Positions 55,280 through 63,655 of a DNA stretch of 64,000 bases are shown one piece after another. Source of the DNA: CAZIAK01 sp964537035. Its GTDB lineage: Bacteria > Planctomycetota > B15-G4. The notes under the pieces are model-generated. The model was not told the DNA's origin, made no database searches, and worked only from the letters and a program-made list of their open reading frames with translations. Each line of letters begins with the position of its first letter. Within the stretch, counting starts at the first letter, position 1. The position numbers and the translations under genes were made by a program. The stretch spans positions 1 to 64,000 of the forward strand of contig CAZIAK010000002.1 in the NCBI GenBank assembly GCA_964537035.1. Reading direction: 5' to 3'.

Positions 55280-55362
55280 CTGACCGCGGGGCACGTTGCG
55301 AGACTCGGCGCCGGACTGGCCGCGGGGCACGTTGCGAGACTCGGCGCCGGACTGGCCGCGGG
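55280..55362. repeat. 36-bp tandem repeat, two copies plus partial third
   Basis: Unit CTGGCCGCGGGGCACGTTGC... repeats with a 36-bp period (GCACGTTGCG at 55291 and 55327), ending in a partial copy (ACTGGCCGCGGGA). It fills the gap between the convergent carbamoyltransferase (ends 55259) and methyltransferase (ends 55373) genes. It encodes nothing convincing. G+C-rich and partly self-complementary, it may act as a terminator. Confidence 0.7.
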
Positions 55363-55372
55363 AGCGTCCCCC

Positions 55373-56338
55373 TTAGCGACGGCGCCGGGCCACGTAGCAG
55401 ACCAGCCCCGCGTCTTCATCCCCCAGCGAGAGCGCCCAGCCCACTCGGCGGGCGAACAGCCCCGGCCCAGCAGGTTCTGGCAAGGTGTCGAACATGTTCT
55501 CGTTGCCAGGCGCCGGCGGAATCGAGCGCACCCAGTCGAAGCCGCACTCTCCCAAGAGCTCGACCACTGCGGGGAAAGGCAGGCACCATTCGAGGGGATG
55601 GTGGTACTGGTCGGCGATCCAGGTGAGCTTCTTCTCCTCTTCGATGTCGCCGCGCCTCAAGATAGGGTCGAGCCAACGCACCGGCGCCTTGAACGCCCGC
55701 CCGAAGCCGCGACGCAGCCGATGGGGCATGCGCGCGATGGACTCGTAGAAGCCCAGCACCAGGACGCCTCCCGGGGCCACGTGGCGAGCGACCTGACGGG
55801 TGGCGCCCTTCCAGTCGGCGTTGTGATGCACGACTCCGCGGCAGTTGACCACGTCGAAGGCGCCTTCTGCCAGGGGCAGTGAGCGCAAGTCACCCCGCAA
55901 CAGCTGCAGGTTCTCGATGGACGCCCGCCCCTTGAACTCGCGGGCCAGGTCGAGGGAGGCGCGGCAGGCGTCGGCCCCCACCACCGTACGGCGAGACCCC
56001 GAGAGGGCCAGAAACGCGGCCAGCTGCCCTGTGCCGCAGCCCGCGTCGAGCACGGTGGCATCCGTGGGAATGGCCGCGTCGAGGCCGGCCAGAAAGGGCG
56101 AGGCGCGGCAGCGATCGATCAGGGTGCTCGCGTCGTCCCCAGAGCCGTAGCCGGGAAACGGGCGCGCCTCGTAGAAGCGATTGACCTCGGGATGAGGCAC
56201 GGGCCGACGACCGTCACCGAGAAAGTCGAGCAGCCCTGCGGTGTGCTCCGGAACCAGATCGCAGGCCTGGCACCGGGCTTTCGGCCCCAGCTCGCCCTGG
56301 CAACCGGGGCAGCGGAGCAGCTGAGTCAGCAAAGTCAT
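55373..56338 (-). CDS. Class I SAM methyltransferase with N-terminal zinc ribbon
   Basis: Methyltransferase of 321 residues. The N-terminal 40 residues are a Trm112/RlmA-like zinc ribbon (CPGCQGELGPKARCQACDL). The Rossmann domain has VLDAGCGTGQLAAFLA (SAM loop), VVGADACRASLDLA, LLRGDLRSLPLAEGAFDVVNCRGVVHH, then PGGVLVLGFYES. C-terminal helices (EEEKKLTWIADQYHHPLEWC) probably bind the substrate. ATG 56338. It lies between the carbamoyltransferase and DUF5989 genes but on the opposite strand, so it may belong to the same pathway. The substrate is unknown. Confidence 0.88.
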   Translation of the reverse strand: MTLLTQLLRCPGCQGELGPKARCQACDLVPEHTAGLLDFLGDGRRPVPHPEVNRFYEARPFPGYGSGDDASTLIDRCRASPFLAGLDAAIPTDATVLDAGCGTGQLAAFLALSGSRRTVVGADACRASLDLAREFKGRASIENLQLLRGDLRSLPLAEGAFDVVNCRGVVHHNADWKGATRQVARHVAPGGVLVLGFYESIARMPHRLRRGFGRAFKAPVRWLDPILRRGDIEEEKKLTWIADQYHHPLEWCLPFPAVVELLGECGFDWVRSIPPAPGNENMFDTLPEPAGPGLFARRVGWALSLGDEDAGLVCYVARRRR

Positions 56339-56473
56339 CGGGTGGCATCCCCTAGAGGGCATTGCAAGGGCAGCACGAATCACGATCACCGGATATGCTG
56401 GCGGCCCGAGTGGCTCGCTGCGCCCAGTGGTCTCTTGCCGCAGCGACCGTAGCACCTGAGGAGGACTTGCACT

Positions 56474-56659
56474 TTGGGAAGATTCTTTCGCCGCATGGCC
56501 AGCGGCCTCGGCACGGCCCGGGAGCTGCTGCGGTCACTCTGGAGCGGTCCTCATTGGTGGCTCGTGGTGGTCCTCCTGATCCTGCTCCCCGCGGCCACGA
56601 TCTTCGTGCTGCTGCAGGCCGCTCCCATGGTGGCGCCCTTCGTGTACACGCTCTTCTGA
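56474..56659 (+). CDS. DUF5989 / SxtK-like small membrane protein
   Basis: Micro-protein of 61 residues with one transmembrane segment (WWLVVVLLILLPAATIFVLLQ, about 28-48) and the strongly conserved C-terminal motif MVAPFVYTLF. It starts at TTG 56474 behind GAGGAGGA. This ending is characteristic of DUF5989 proteins, which are repeatedly found beside NodU/TobZ-type carbamoyltransferases, as SxtK is in saxitoxin clusters. It lies about 1.2 kb from the carbamoyltransferase gene and on the same strand, separated by an opposing methyltransferase gene. The molecular function is unknown; it may anchor the carbamoyltransferase complex. Confidence 0.8.
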   Translation: MGRFFRRMASGLGTARELLRSLWSGPHWWLVVVLLILLPAATIFVLLQAAPMVAPFVYTLF

Positions 56660-56844
56660 GCCCTTGAGCCAGCAGAAACGACGCCCACGGAGTTTGTCTA
56701 CGGCTGAGCCGCGAGCTGGTCGATAGAGGCGAGGCTGCCAGACTCCGGCGGAGTGTGCCTTGCTCCTCTCAGCCTAGCGGCCGATGAGACAGCGGCCACG
56801 AACATCCTCTGACAGTGCGCCGCGCCCCCGGCTCCGACTTTGGG

Positions 56845-58362
56845 ATGGACACCATGCGCATGACTCTCCTGCCGACGCTGCTCGGCGCTCTGATGCTGCT
56901 CTCGACCTCGGCGACGGCCACGGGCGACCTGCACTGCTACTACGAGACCAGCCCCACGGGCTACAAGCTCACCTGCCAGCTCACCGGCGGAGCAGGGCCC
57001 GGCTTCGCCCTGCTGGCCTCCGTCGGCGGCGACGACTTCGCGCAGCCCGGTTCGATCATCGCCGGCATCACCACCCTCGATGGCAACGGCGACGGCAAGC
57101 TCGAGTTCGTCTTCCCTGCGGGCGTCGTGCCCCTGCCCGAGAACCTCTGGATCACCTTCGCGGCTGTGTACAAGAACCTGGGCACCGTGCTCACGCCCCA
57201 GGCTGACCTGGTGCTGGGCAAGGAGCTGTCCTGCGAAGGCCTCGACTTCAACCACAGCATTGGCAGCGACGACGCCATCGACATGGTCGCCGGTCGGGTC
57301 ATCGCCGAGCAGTGGGCCACCGTGGGCATGCACACCGCGGCAGTCAACACCAACGTGATGCACCCGGACAAGGCCATCCTGTTCGACACCGACAACCCCA
57401 CCGGTGGTGACCTCGACCTGGGCGTGAACCTGGGCATGGGCCTGATCATCGCCGAGGACGACTTCGACGGAAACAATGACGGCCTCGTCGACGACCCGGA
57501 CGACGAGCAGAAGGGCGGCTCGATCTTCTTTGACTTCGATATCCCCTCCACCGTCTGCTCCGTGCGCCTGGTGGACATCGACGAAAACCCGGGGACCATG
57601 CTGCGCTTCTACCGCAACGGCGATCTGGTCAACCCCACCGACTCCATGACGATTCTCTCGCTCGGTGACAGCGCCATCCAGGACGTCTTCTTCCACGAGG
57701 AGATGGTCGACCGCTTCGAGGTCTTCTTCAAGGGCTCGGGCTTGGTCCGCGGCGCCGAGGTCATCGTCTGCCCCCAGACCATCGACTTCGACGAGACCAC
57801 CCTGGGCGTCCCCCTCGGTTTCGCGGCGGGTCAGTGGGTCACCGATGACCTCGACCACCTGGGCATCACGGTCAGCGCCATCAACATGGGCACGGGCCCG
57901 GGCAACAACCACCCTGACAAGGCCATCCTGTTCGACACCGCCAATCCCACCGGCGGCGACTTCGACCTGATGACGCCCAACCCGAACAACCCCACCAACA
58001 ACACCGCCCTTGGCTACGTCTTCATCCTTGCCGAGGACGACTTCGACGGCAACAACGACGGCCTGGTCGACGACCCTGACGACGAGGCGGGTGGCGGCGA
58101 GATCCGCTTCGACTTCGACAAGGCGGTCACCTTCGACACGGTGCTGGTCCTCGACTGTGACGAGAACGAGGTGGACACCTTCCGCTTCTACGACGAGAAC
58201 GGCCTCGAGCTGGGGGCGTTCCTGATCCCCGACCTGCCCGACGGCTCGGTGCAGATGATCGACGTGGGTCTCGCAGGGGTCTACGCCGCGGTCATCGAGC
58301 TCGGTGGCTCAGGCGCCGTGGCCAAGCTGCGCTTCTGTCCGGATCCGATCAGCGACGAGTAG
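56845..58362 (+). CDS. Secreted protein with two repeated Asp-rich domains
   Basis: Exported protein of about 505 residues from ATG 56845 (ATG 56854 also possible). Signal peptide MTLLPTLLGALMLLSTSATATG. After a small Cys-containing domain (LHCYYETSPTGYKLTCQL), two copies of one module occur: HPDKAILFDTDNPTGGDLDL ... AEDDFDGNNDGLVDDPDDE, and later HPDKAILFDTANPTGGDFDL ... AEDDFDGNNDGLVDDPDDE. The DFDGNNDGLVDDPDD runs resemble calcium-binding loops (dockerin/EF-hand-like) in extracellular proteins. Function unknown; a hairpin follows the stop. Confidence 0.8.
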   Translation: MDTMRMTLLPTLLGALMLLSTSATATGDLHCYYETSPTGYKLTCQLTGGAGPGFALLASVGGDDFAQPGSIIAGITTLDGNGDGKLEFVFPAGVVPLPENLWITFAAVYKNLGTVLTPQADLVLGKELSCEGLDFNHSIGSDDAIDMVAGRVIAEQWATVGMHTAAVNTNVMHPDKAILFDTDNPTGGDLDLGVNLGMGLIIAEDDFDGNNDGLVDDPDDEQKGGSIFFDFDIPSTVCSVRLVDIDENPGTMLRFYRNGDLVNPTDSMTILSLGDSAIQDVFFHEEMVDRFEVFFKGSGLVRGAEVIVCPQTIDFDETTLGVPLGFAAGQWVTDDLDHLGITVSAINMGTGPGNNHPDKAILFDTANPTGGDFDLMTPNPNNPTNNTALGYVFILAEDDFDGNNDGLVDDPDDEAGGGEIRFDFDKAVTFDTVLVLDCDENEVDTFRFYDENGLELGAFLIPDLPDGSVQMIDVGLAGVYAAVIELGGSGAVAKLRFCPDPISDE

Positions 58363-58378
58363 GCCCTGCGCTCGCTGA

Positions 58379-58425
58379 GGCCCCCCTCTCTGCTTTGCGG
58401 CCCTGGGCCCGCAGAGGGCGGGGCC
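58379..58425. terminator. Bidirectional terminator hairpin
   Basis: Arms 58379-58393 and 58411-58425 pair over 15 bp with one mismatch and one G-T pair around a 17-nt loop. It lies between the stop of the secreted Asp-rich protein (58362) and the 3' end of the convergent tRNA gene (58442), so it could terminate both. Confidence 0.6.
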
Positions 58426-58441
58426 CGGCGAGGGTCGAAAC

Positions 58442-58518
58442 TGGTACACCCGAGAGGATTCGAACCTCTGACCTCCTGCTCCGGAGGCAGGCGCTCTATC
58501 CAGCTGAGCTACGGGTGC
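58442..58518 (-). tRNA. tRNA-Arg (anticodon CCG)
   Basis: Complete 77-nt cloverleaf including encoded CCA. Acceptor GCACCCG pairs with CGGGTGT (first pair G-U), D stem GCTC/GAGC, anticodon stem CCTGC/GCAGG with loop CTCCGGA (anticodon CCG, reads CGG), T arm AGAGG-TTCGAAT-CCTCT, discriminator A. A purine-pyrimidine G1-U72 pair is uncommon. No integrated element or att-like repeat is seen beside it. Confidence 0.95.
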
Positions 58519-58615
58519 ACGCGAGTTTGCAGCGGGCCATGATCCGCGCCGACGCTCCTGGGTCAAGGGGCGCCATGGGAAGGGGCGGGATGGGCCCGCC
58601 CGGCCCCTGAAACAG

Positions 58616-59884
58616 CTACCGGCCGGCCGCGCTTCTGAAGCCGTCGTCCGTGCTGCCGCTGGCCATGTGTTCTCGCACCCAGCCCTCGCCGGACGTCTTC
58701 CACCACTGCTTCCAGGCGTCATTGGTGTCCCGCACGTCGGCGCCGGTCAGCTTTGCCAGGGAGCGCCTCAGCTGCTTGGTCTCGTGGCTGTAGGTGTAGC
58801 CGCCTCCCCCGCTGGCCCCGAAGATCTTGGCGTCGAGGGTCACCCCCTCCTGCAGGGTGCCGATGAGCGGGTCTGCGATGGCTGCGTTGGTGGCGATCTC
58901 GGCGTTGAAGCCCTGGACGTAGGCGATCTGGCGGCCCACGAAGATCGTCCCACGGGGGGCCACCTGCCCGCCCCCACCGCCGGGGGACAGGGTCGACAGG
59001 CGCAGGGCCAGGGGCTCGACGGCCGCTGCGAAACCCGTGAGACCCAGGCTCTGGGCCGCGTGGGTGCGCACCGTCGACGACGTGCTGGCCAGGGCTCGGG
59101 CCAGAGGATCGACCACCGACTCCTCGCCGGTGTCTCGCAAGGCCAGGGCAGCTTGAATGCGCACCTCGTCGGCGGGGTCGAGGACCGCCCGGCGGGTCAG
59201 CTCATCCACGGAGAAGCCAGGGAAGAGCCGTCGCAGGGCCAGGGCAGAGAAGCGTCGGCGCAGAGACTCCCGGCTCACCAGGCCTGCGGTGAGCTGGGGC
59301 TGGAGCGACCGGCGCTCAGCCAGGGGTAGGCGACTCAGCTCACGGACCACCAGCTCTTGCAGGGACGCCGGTGATCGGGCCGCGTAGTCGAGCAGGCCCG
59401 CCACGTCACCGCTCTCTTCGGTGCCCAGGCGGGGCACGCGCACGGGCAGGTCGTCCCGATCGAGCAGGCTCAAGGTGGCCGGGTCATCGGGCCCCTCGGC
59501 GAGCATGCGGTCGAGTTCTCCCAGGCCCTCGGTGTAGAAGCCGGTCTCCAGCATCCACTCCACCAGAGGCACACGCTCGGCGGGGGCGGCCTTGCGCAGC
59601 TCGCGCCGACGCACCGACAGCTCGGCCCGGGCGTCGTCCTCATCGCGCACGGACACGACCGCGCCCAGAGGCAGATCGACCCATGCGCCGTCTCGCTTCC
59701 ACGACCAGCGGCCGTCGTCGGCCCGGGTGGTCCCCCGCACCACCAGGCCTCCATGCAAGGTCAGCAGGCGCTGGGCGATGGGCTGGTGGTCATCGGGCGC
59801 CGCCTGCTGGGCCGCGGCGGGTGTGACCGCCACGATGAGTGTCAGTACTGCCACCAATGAGCTGCACCGCGCACGTATGGACAT
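58616..59884 (-). CDS. Exported HEAT-repeat protein
   Basis: Protein of 422 residues with a signal peptide (CSSLVAVLTLIVAVTPAAAQQ). The middle has HEAT/PBS-lyase-type repeats, for example DPADEVRIQAALALRDTGEESVVDPLARAL and STVRTHAAQSLGLTGFAAAVEPLALRL. A Gly-rich segment (SPGGGGGQ) leads to a C-terminal region ending in TNDAWKQWWKTSGEGW, a motif often seen in planctomycete proteins of this kind. No enzyme site is visible. Probably a periplasmic scaffold. ATG 59884 has GAAGGTGAA upstream. Confidence 0.78.
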   Translation of the reverse strand: MSIRARCSSLVAVLTLIVAVTPAAAQQAAPDDHQPIAQRLLTLHGGLVVRGTTRADDGRWSWKRDGAWVDLPLGAVVSVRDEDDARAELSVRRRELRKAAPAERVPLVEWMLETGFYTEGLGELDRMLAEGPDDPATLSLLDRDDLPVRVPRLGTEESGDVAGLLDYAARSPASLQELVVRELSRLPLAERRSLQPQLTAGLVSRESLRRRFSALALRRLFPGFSVDELTRRAVLDPADEVRIQAALALRDTGEESVVDPLARALASTSSTVRTHAAQSLGLTGFAAAVEPLALRLSTLSPGGGGGQVAPRGTIFVGRQIAYVQGFNAEIATNAAIADPLIGTLQEGVTLDAKIFGASGGGGYTYSHETKQLRRSLAKLTGADVRDTNDAWKQWWKTSGEGWVREHMASGSTDDGFRSAAGR

Positions 59885-60180
59885 CGCTTCACCTTCGCTG
59901 GGCTGGTGGCCCGTGCCGGGGGCGGGCCACGTGGAAATCCTAACCGTCACGAGACGGGACGGCGGCCAGTCTTCGGACAAACGGCCCCCGTGACGCCCAC
60001 CCGATCACTCGCGGTCCGTCGCCCCCGCTTGATCGCAGCCACCATCCCACCGAGAATCGCTGGCCTGGAGGGAGTTCGCTCGCCCTCCCGGCCAGACCCT
60101 GCCTGGCCGAAATATGGCCGGAAACACGGCCTGTCTTCGCCTCTCAGCCCTCCGCCGCTGCCCCACCCAGGACCCTCAGC

Positions 60181-60606
60181 ATGGCCACCACGAATGACTG
60201 CGCCGAGACCAGCGCCTTCCCCCAAGACCGCATGCCGGCCATCCGCCGGGTCATGCAGCCCCAGGACACCAACGCCCTGGGCTCGATCTTCGGCGGCGTG
60301 ATCTTGTCGGAGATCGACCTCGCGGCGGCCATCACGGCCCACCGCCTGCATCCCGATCGCATCGTCACCGTGGCCATGGACAAGATCGAGTTCAAAGAGC
60401 CGGTCTTCGTGGGCGACCTGGTCTCGCTCTTCGGCACGGTGACCCGAGTGGGTCGCACGTCGATCACCGTGGCCATCAGCGTCTGGGCCGAGCGGCGGCT
60501 CAGTGGCTATGACTGCTGCCTGGTCACCGAGGCCACCGTGACCATGGTGGCGGTGGCCGAGGACTTCCAACCCATCCCCGTGAGCCACCCCCACGCCCTC
60601 GACTGA
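60181..60606 (+). CDS. Acyl-CoA thioesterase (hotdog fold, YciA-like)
   Basis: Thioesterase of 141 residues that hydrolyses acyl-CoA to free acid and CoA. Family features: VMQPQDTNALGSIFGGVILSEIDLAAAITAHR with the catalytic Asp/Asn region, VTVAMDKIEFKEPVFVGDLVSLFGTVTRVGRTSITVAI, and VTEATVTMVAV. The length is typical of YciA. It is followed 37 bp later by a PlsC-type acyltransferase on the same strand, so the two may act together in lipid metabolism. Confidence 0.92.
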   Translation: MATTNDCAETSAFPQDRMPAIRRVMQPQDTNALGSIFGGVILSEIDLAAAITAHRLHPDRIVTVAMDKIEFKEPVFVGDLVSLFGTVTRVGRTSITVAISVWAERRLSGYDCCLVTEATVTMVAVAEDFQPIPVSHPHALD

Positions 60607-60643
60607 ACGGCAGCACTCGCCCCGGATACGCACCACCCAAGAC

Positions 60644-61429
60644 ATGAACAAACAGCCTCTCCCCGTCGTCGATCACGAAGCCTGGGACCCCCAGCTGGGC
60701 ACCCGGGTGCGAGGCATCCTCATGGCGCCGCTGCAGCTGCTCTTCGCCTTCGCCTTTCTGGCTCCGGTGGCGGGCTTGGCCTACGTGTACCCACAGTTCT
60801 GTCGCCGCCGCGCTCGCTGGATCATCGGCAACTGGGGACGGGTGCAGCTGGCCCTGCTGGGCATCAAGGTCGAGGTGCACGGCCTGGAGCACATCGCGAA
60901 ACCGGGCCCGGCGATCATGCTCTTCAATCATCAGAGCGTGCTCGACCTGCTGGTGGTGTCGTCGATCTGGCCCGAGAACGCCAAGGTGCTCTACAAGAAG
61001 GAGTTCCACGACATCCCCGTGCTCGGCAAGACCATGCACTCGCTGCAGATGATCTCCATCGACCGCAGCAACCGGGAGGCGGCCGTGGCCACCATGGCGG
61101 CGGCGGCGAAGACCATCACCGAGCATGACGTGAAGGTGTGTCTCGCCCCAGAGGGCACCCGCTCGCGCACAGACGGCATGCTGCCCTTCAAGCGCGGGCC
61201 GTTTCACATGGCCATCGACACCGGCGCGCCCATGATCCCGCTTGTTCTGCAAGGCATCCGCAAGGTGCTGCCACCGGGCAAGTTCTTCAGCCGCGCGGGC
61301 ACCATTCGCATCGACGTGCTGCCCCCCATCGACACCACGAGCTGGACCGTGGAGACCATCGACCAGCACATCGCTGACACCAGGGCCGTCTACACCGCGT
61401 ACGTGCCACCCCAGACAGAACCCAGCTGA
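60644..61429 (+). CDS. plsC: 1-acyl-sn-glycerol-3-phosphate acyltransferase (PlsC)
   Basis: Acyltransferase of 261 residues that makes phosphatidic acid. Motif I is NHQSVLD (NHxxxxD), motif III APEGTRSRT, and motif IV MIPLVLQG. One hydrophobic N-terminal segment (LLFAFAFLAPVAGLAYVY) probably anchors it in the inner membrane. Length and motifs fit PlsC. It lies 37 bp after the thioesterase gene. Confidence 0.93.
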   Translation: MNKQPLPVVDHEAWDPQLGTRVRGILMAPLQLLFAFAFLAPVAGLAYVYPQFCRRRARWIIGNWGRVQLALLGIKVEVHGLEHIAKPGPAIMLFNHQSVLDLLVVSSIWPENAKVLYKKEFHDIPVLGKTMHSLQMISIDRSNREAAVATMAAAAKTITEHDVKVCLAPEGTRSRTDGMLPFKRGPFHMAIDTGAPMIPLVLQGIRKVLPPGKFFSRAGTIRIDVLPPIDTTSWTVETIDQHIADTRAVYTAYVPPQTEPS

Positions 61430-61502
61430 ACGAGACGAGCGCTCGTGACCCCGTGACCCCGTGAGCCTTTGCGCAGAATGCCGCGCGCCGAGCACAGGCT
61501 GG

Positions 61503-63152
61503 CTATTGCAGGGTCACCGTGAGCGTGCGGGTCACGTGGCGTAGCTGCTTCAACAGCCCGAACTGGGACAGATCAAGGGTCAGCCCGGCGAAGTGCAAGG
61601 GCAGCCCGATCAGCGCCGGGTTGGGCGGCACCACCACCGCGACCGTGGCCTCTGCGGTCGGCGGCAGAAGGCCCTGAAAGCCCAAGAAGGGCAGACCCGT
61701 GCTGGGGTACAGCAGCGAGTGGTCGAACAGCGTGTCGAGGGACAGGCCCCACTGGCGTCCGTCTGGCAAGGCGATGCCTGACGTGCCGAGGGAGGCGCCC
61801 ACAAGGTAGTAATGGCCCGCGCTGCCGGGCAGGTCCAGGTCGAGCTGGAACGTGCCGCCGATGACCGGAGGGTCGACCAGGGACAGCGAGGGGCGGGCGT
61901 AGCGGCGCAGGTAGATGTCCTTGTCTTGCGCCGGCGACGGGTTGCCGGTGAGGCCGGGCCCGCTGTAAGTGAACAGGATCGTCTCGCCGCTGGGGTCGAT
62001 CGCCACCTGCGGACGTTCGTAGATACCGGGGACGCCCTGGCTGACCACGATCTCGCCGCCCAGGCTGGCGCCGTTGGCGTCGTAGCACCGGGCCAAGATG
62101 CGCGCGCTGCCTGTCGACCAGTCCTCCCAGGCCACCACGAAGTTGCCCACGTGATCGGCGGCCACCTCGGGCAGCTTCTGGTCGCCGGCGGTGGTCACGT
62201 TCACCTGCCACTCCGGGCCCAGGGGCTGACCAGTCGTGTCGTAGCGCCGAGCCCAGATGCCGTCCCCGTCCCCGTCGTTGCCCCGGTCTTCCCAGACGAT
62301 GATGAACACGCCCTGGCCTGCAGGCAGCTTGGACACGGCCATGCGCGGTTCGAGCTGATCGAAGGGCAGCGTCGAGTCGTTGACCACGAACTCCAAGGGG
62401 TCGAGGGCCACGCCGTTGGTGTTGAAGCGTCGGGCCAGCAGGTTGGTGGCAGTGCCCGCCATCACGTTGCCGCCGAAGTCGCTGTAGATGGTCAGCACGA
62501 TGCCGTCCGCGGAGACGTCCACCTCGGCCTCGGTCTGGCCGTTGTTGTGGTACGTGTTGATGTTCACGTCGCCCGAGGTGGGCGTGCCATCGACGGTCAT
62601 GAAACGCATGTACGCTTCGCCGTCGTCGTCGCCGTTGAAGGCCACCACCCAGCCGCCGCCAGGCAGAGGCTTGGGCATGGGCTCCCACTGGCTCTCCATC
62701 CAGGTAAGGCTGATGGGGAAGTCTGGCCCCATGGGTTGACCCGCGCTGTCGTAGACCCGGCCGAAGACGCCGATGCCGTCGCCGTCGTTGCTGTCCCGAT
62801 CGGTCCAGCAGACGAACGCGTTGCCAAACTCGTCCATGGCGATCATGGGCTCGTCCTGGTCTTTGATCTGGAAGAACTCGTTGGCCAGCAGCTCGGCGCT
62901 CGTGGGCGTGCCCTCGAGGTCAAAGAAACGCAGGGAGATGTCGTGAAAGACCACCGTGGACCAGGCCAGGGCGAAGCGGTCGCCGATCGGATCCATGGCC
63001 ACCTTGCCCCAGCGCTGGGTGAAGGACAGGTTCTCGTTGACCACGACTTCAGGGCCCAAGGGCGTGAGCCCGTCGGAGAGGGGCCGCGCCGCACCTGCGA
63101 GGAGGCAGACCCCGAGGAGCGAGACGAGAGTGCGACGAGACAACAAACCCAT
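61503..63152 (-). CDS. Secreted beta-propeller-like repeat protein
   Basis: Exported protein of 549 residues with a signal peptide (SRRTLVSLLGVCLLAGAARP). It has five or six repeats of about 60-70 residues with the core WxDRxxNDGDGxGVFGRxYDxxGQPxGPDF (for example DRDSNDGDGIGVFGRVYD and DRGNDGDGDGIWARRYD), which suggests a beta-propeller. The last 110 residues are a separate domain (LDLPGSAGHYYLVGASLGTSGIAL ... VPPNPALIGLPLHFAGLTLD), found at the end of many planctomycete secreted proteins. No enzyme motif. ATG 63152 fits the signal peptide. Confidence 0.82.
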   Translation of the reverse strand: MGLLSRRTLVSLLGVCLLAGAARPLSDGLTPLGPEVVVNENLSFTQRWGKVAMDPIGDRFALAWSTVVFHDISLRFFDLEGTPTSAELLANEFFQIKDQDEPMIAMDEFGNAFVCWTDRDSNDGDGIGVFGRVYDSAGQPMGPDFPISLTWMESQWEPMPKPLPGGGWVVAFNGDDDGEAYMRFMTVDGTPTSGDVNINTYHNNGQTEAEVDVSADGIVLTIYSDFGGNVMAGTATNLLARRFNTNGVALDPLEFVVNDSTLPFDQLEPRMAVSKLPAGQGVFIIVWEDRGNDGDGDGIWARRYDTTGQPLGPEWQVNVTTAGDQKLPEVAADHVGNFVVAWEDWSTGSARILARCYDANGASLGGEIVVSQGVPGIYERPQVAIDPSGETILFTYSGPGLTGNPSPAQDKDIYLRRYARPSLSLVDPPVIGGTFQLDLDLPGSAGHYYLVGASLGTSGIALPDGRQWGLSLDTLFDHSLLYPSTGLPFLGFQGLLPPTAEATVAVVVPPNPALIGLPLHFAGLTLDLSQFGLLKQLRHVTRTLTVTLQ

Positions 63153-63655
63153 GGTGGGCCCCTGGAGAGAGGAGGGCGACTGGACGCCAGAGCGAGTATA
63201 CGCCGGGTCTACGCGCCTGGCTGGCGAGCCCTCCTGAACCCCCAAGGCGAGCGCCGAGGCCCCCTGAACGCACGCGAGCCACCCGCGGTCAGCGGATGGC
63301 TCGTCGTGGTCTGGCGAGGTCTCTGTCCGTGACCCGCCCGTCTTGTCTCGTCTGGGTACTGTCTCTGTCGTTTCACTCTTGTCCGGAGAGTTCACAGCTG
63401 CTGAGGACGCTGTCCCTAACGCCTCGGCAGGGGGTTTGTCGCCCAGAGCCGAGCTGTGATGCCCTTAATACGGGGGCCGCTCCAAGGTGGTGGAAATGCT
63501 TCGGTCTTTTTCTTTGAGCTGCAGCAAATCCGCCGCAGCCACGCCAGAACCGCACTTGAGGGCGCGATTCGGTCGATGGTCCTGCTAGTCTGCTGGAGCC
63601 CTCGGCGATCGCGGGCGCCGGGCGACCTGCGATCGAGGACGGCCGGAGCCACTGC
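63153..63655. other. Intergenic region, no gene seen
   Basis: About 500 bp between the divergent secreted repeat protein and the PAS sensor gene. Frames on both strands are open in places but lack signals of coding (no family resemblance, no ribosome site). A slightly A+T-richer spot (TCTTTTTCTTTGAG near 63512) may be part of the promoter for the PAS gene. Confidence 0.5.

Noticed and set aside
55153..55419. Repeat-containing minus-strand ORF with SPAPSLATCPA units
   Set aside because: It is the translation of the 36-bp non-coding repeat between two genes and lacks a start signal.
58442..58518. tRNA-Arg as an integration site for a genomic island
   Set aside because: No integrase, no direct repeat of the tRNA 3' end and no change in base composition on either side within the window.
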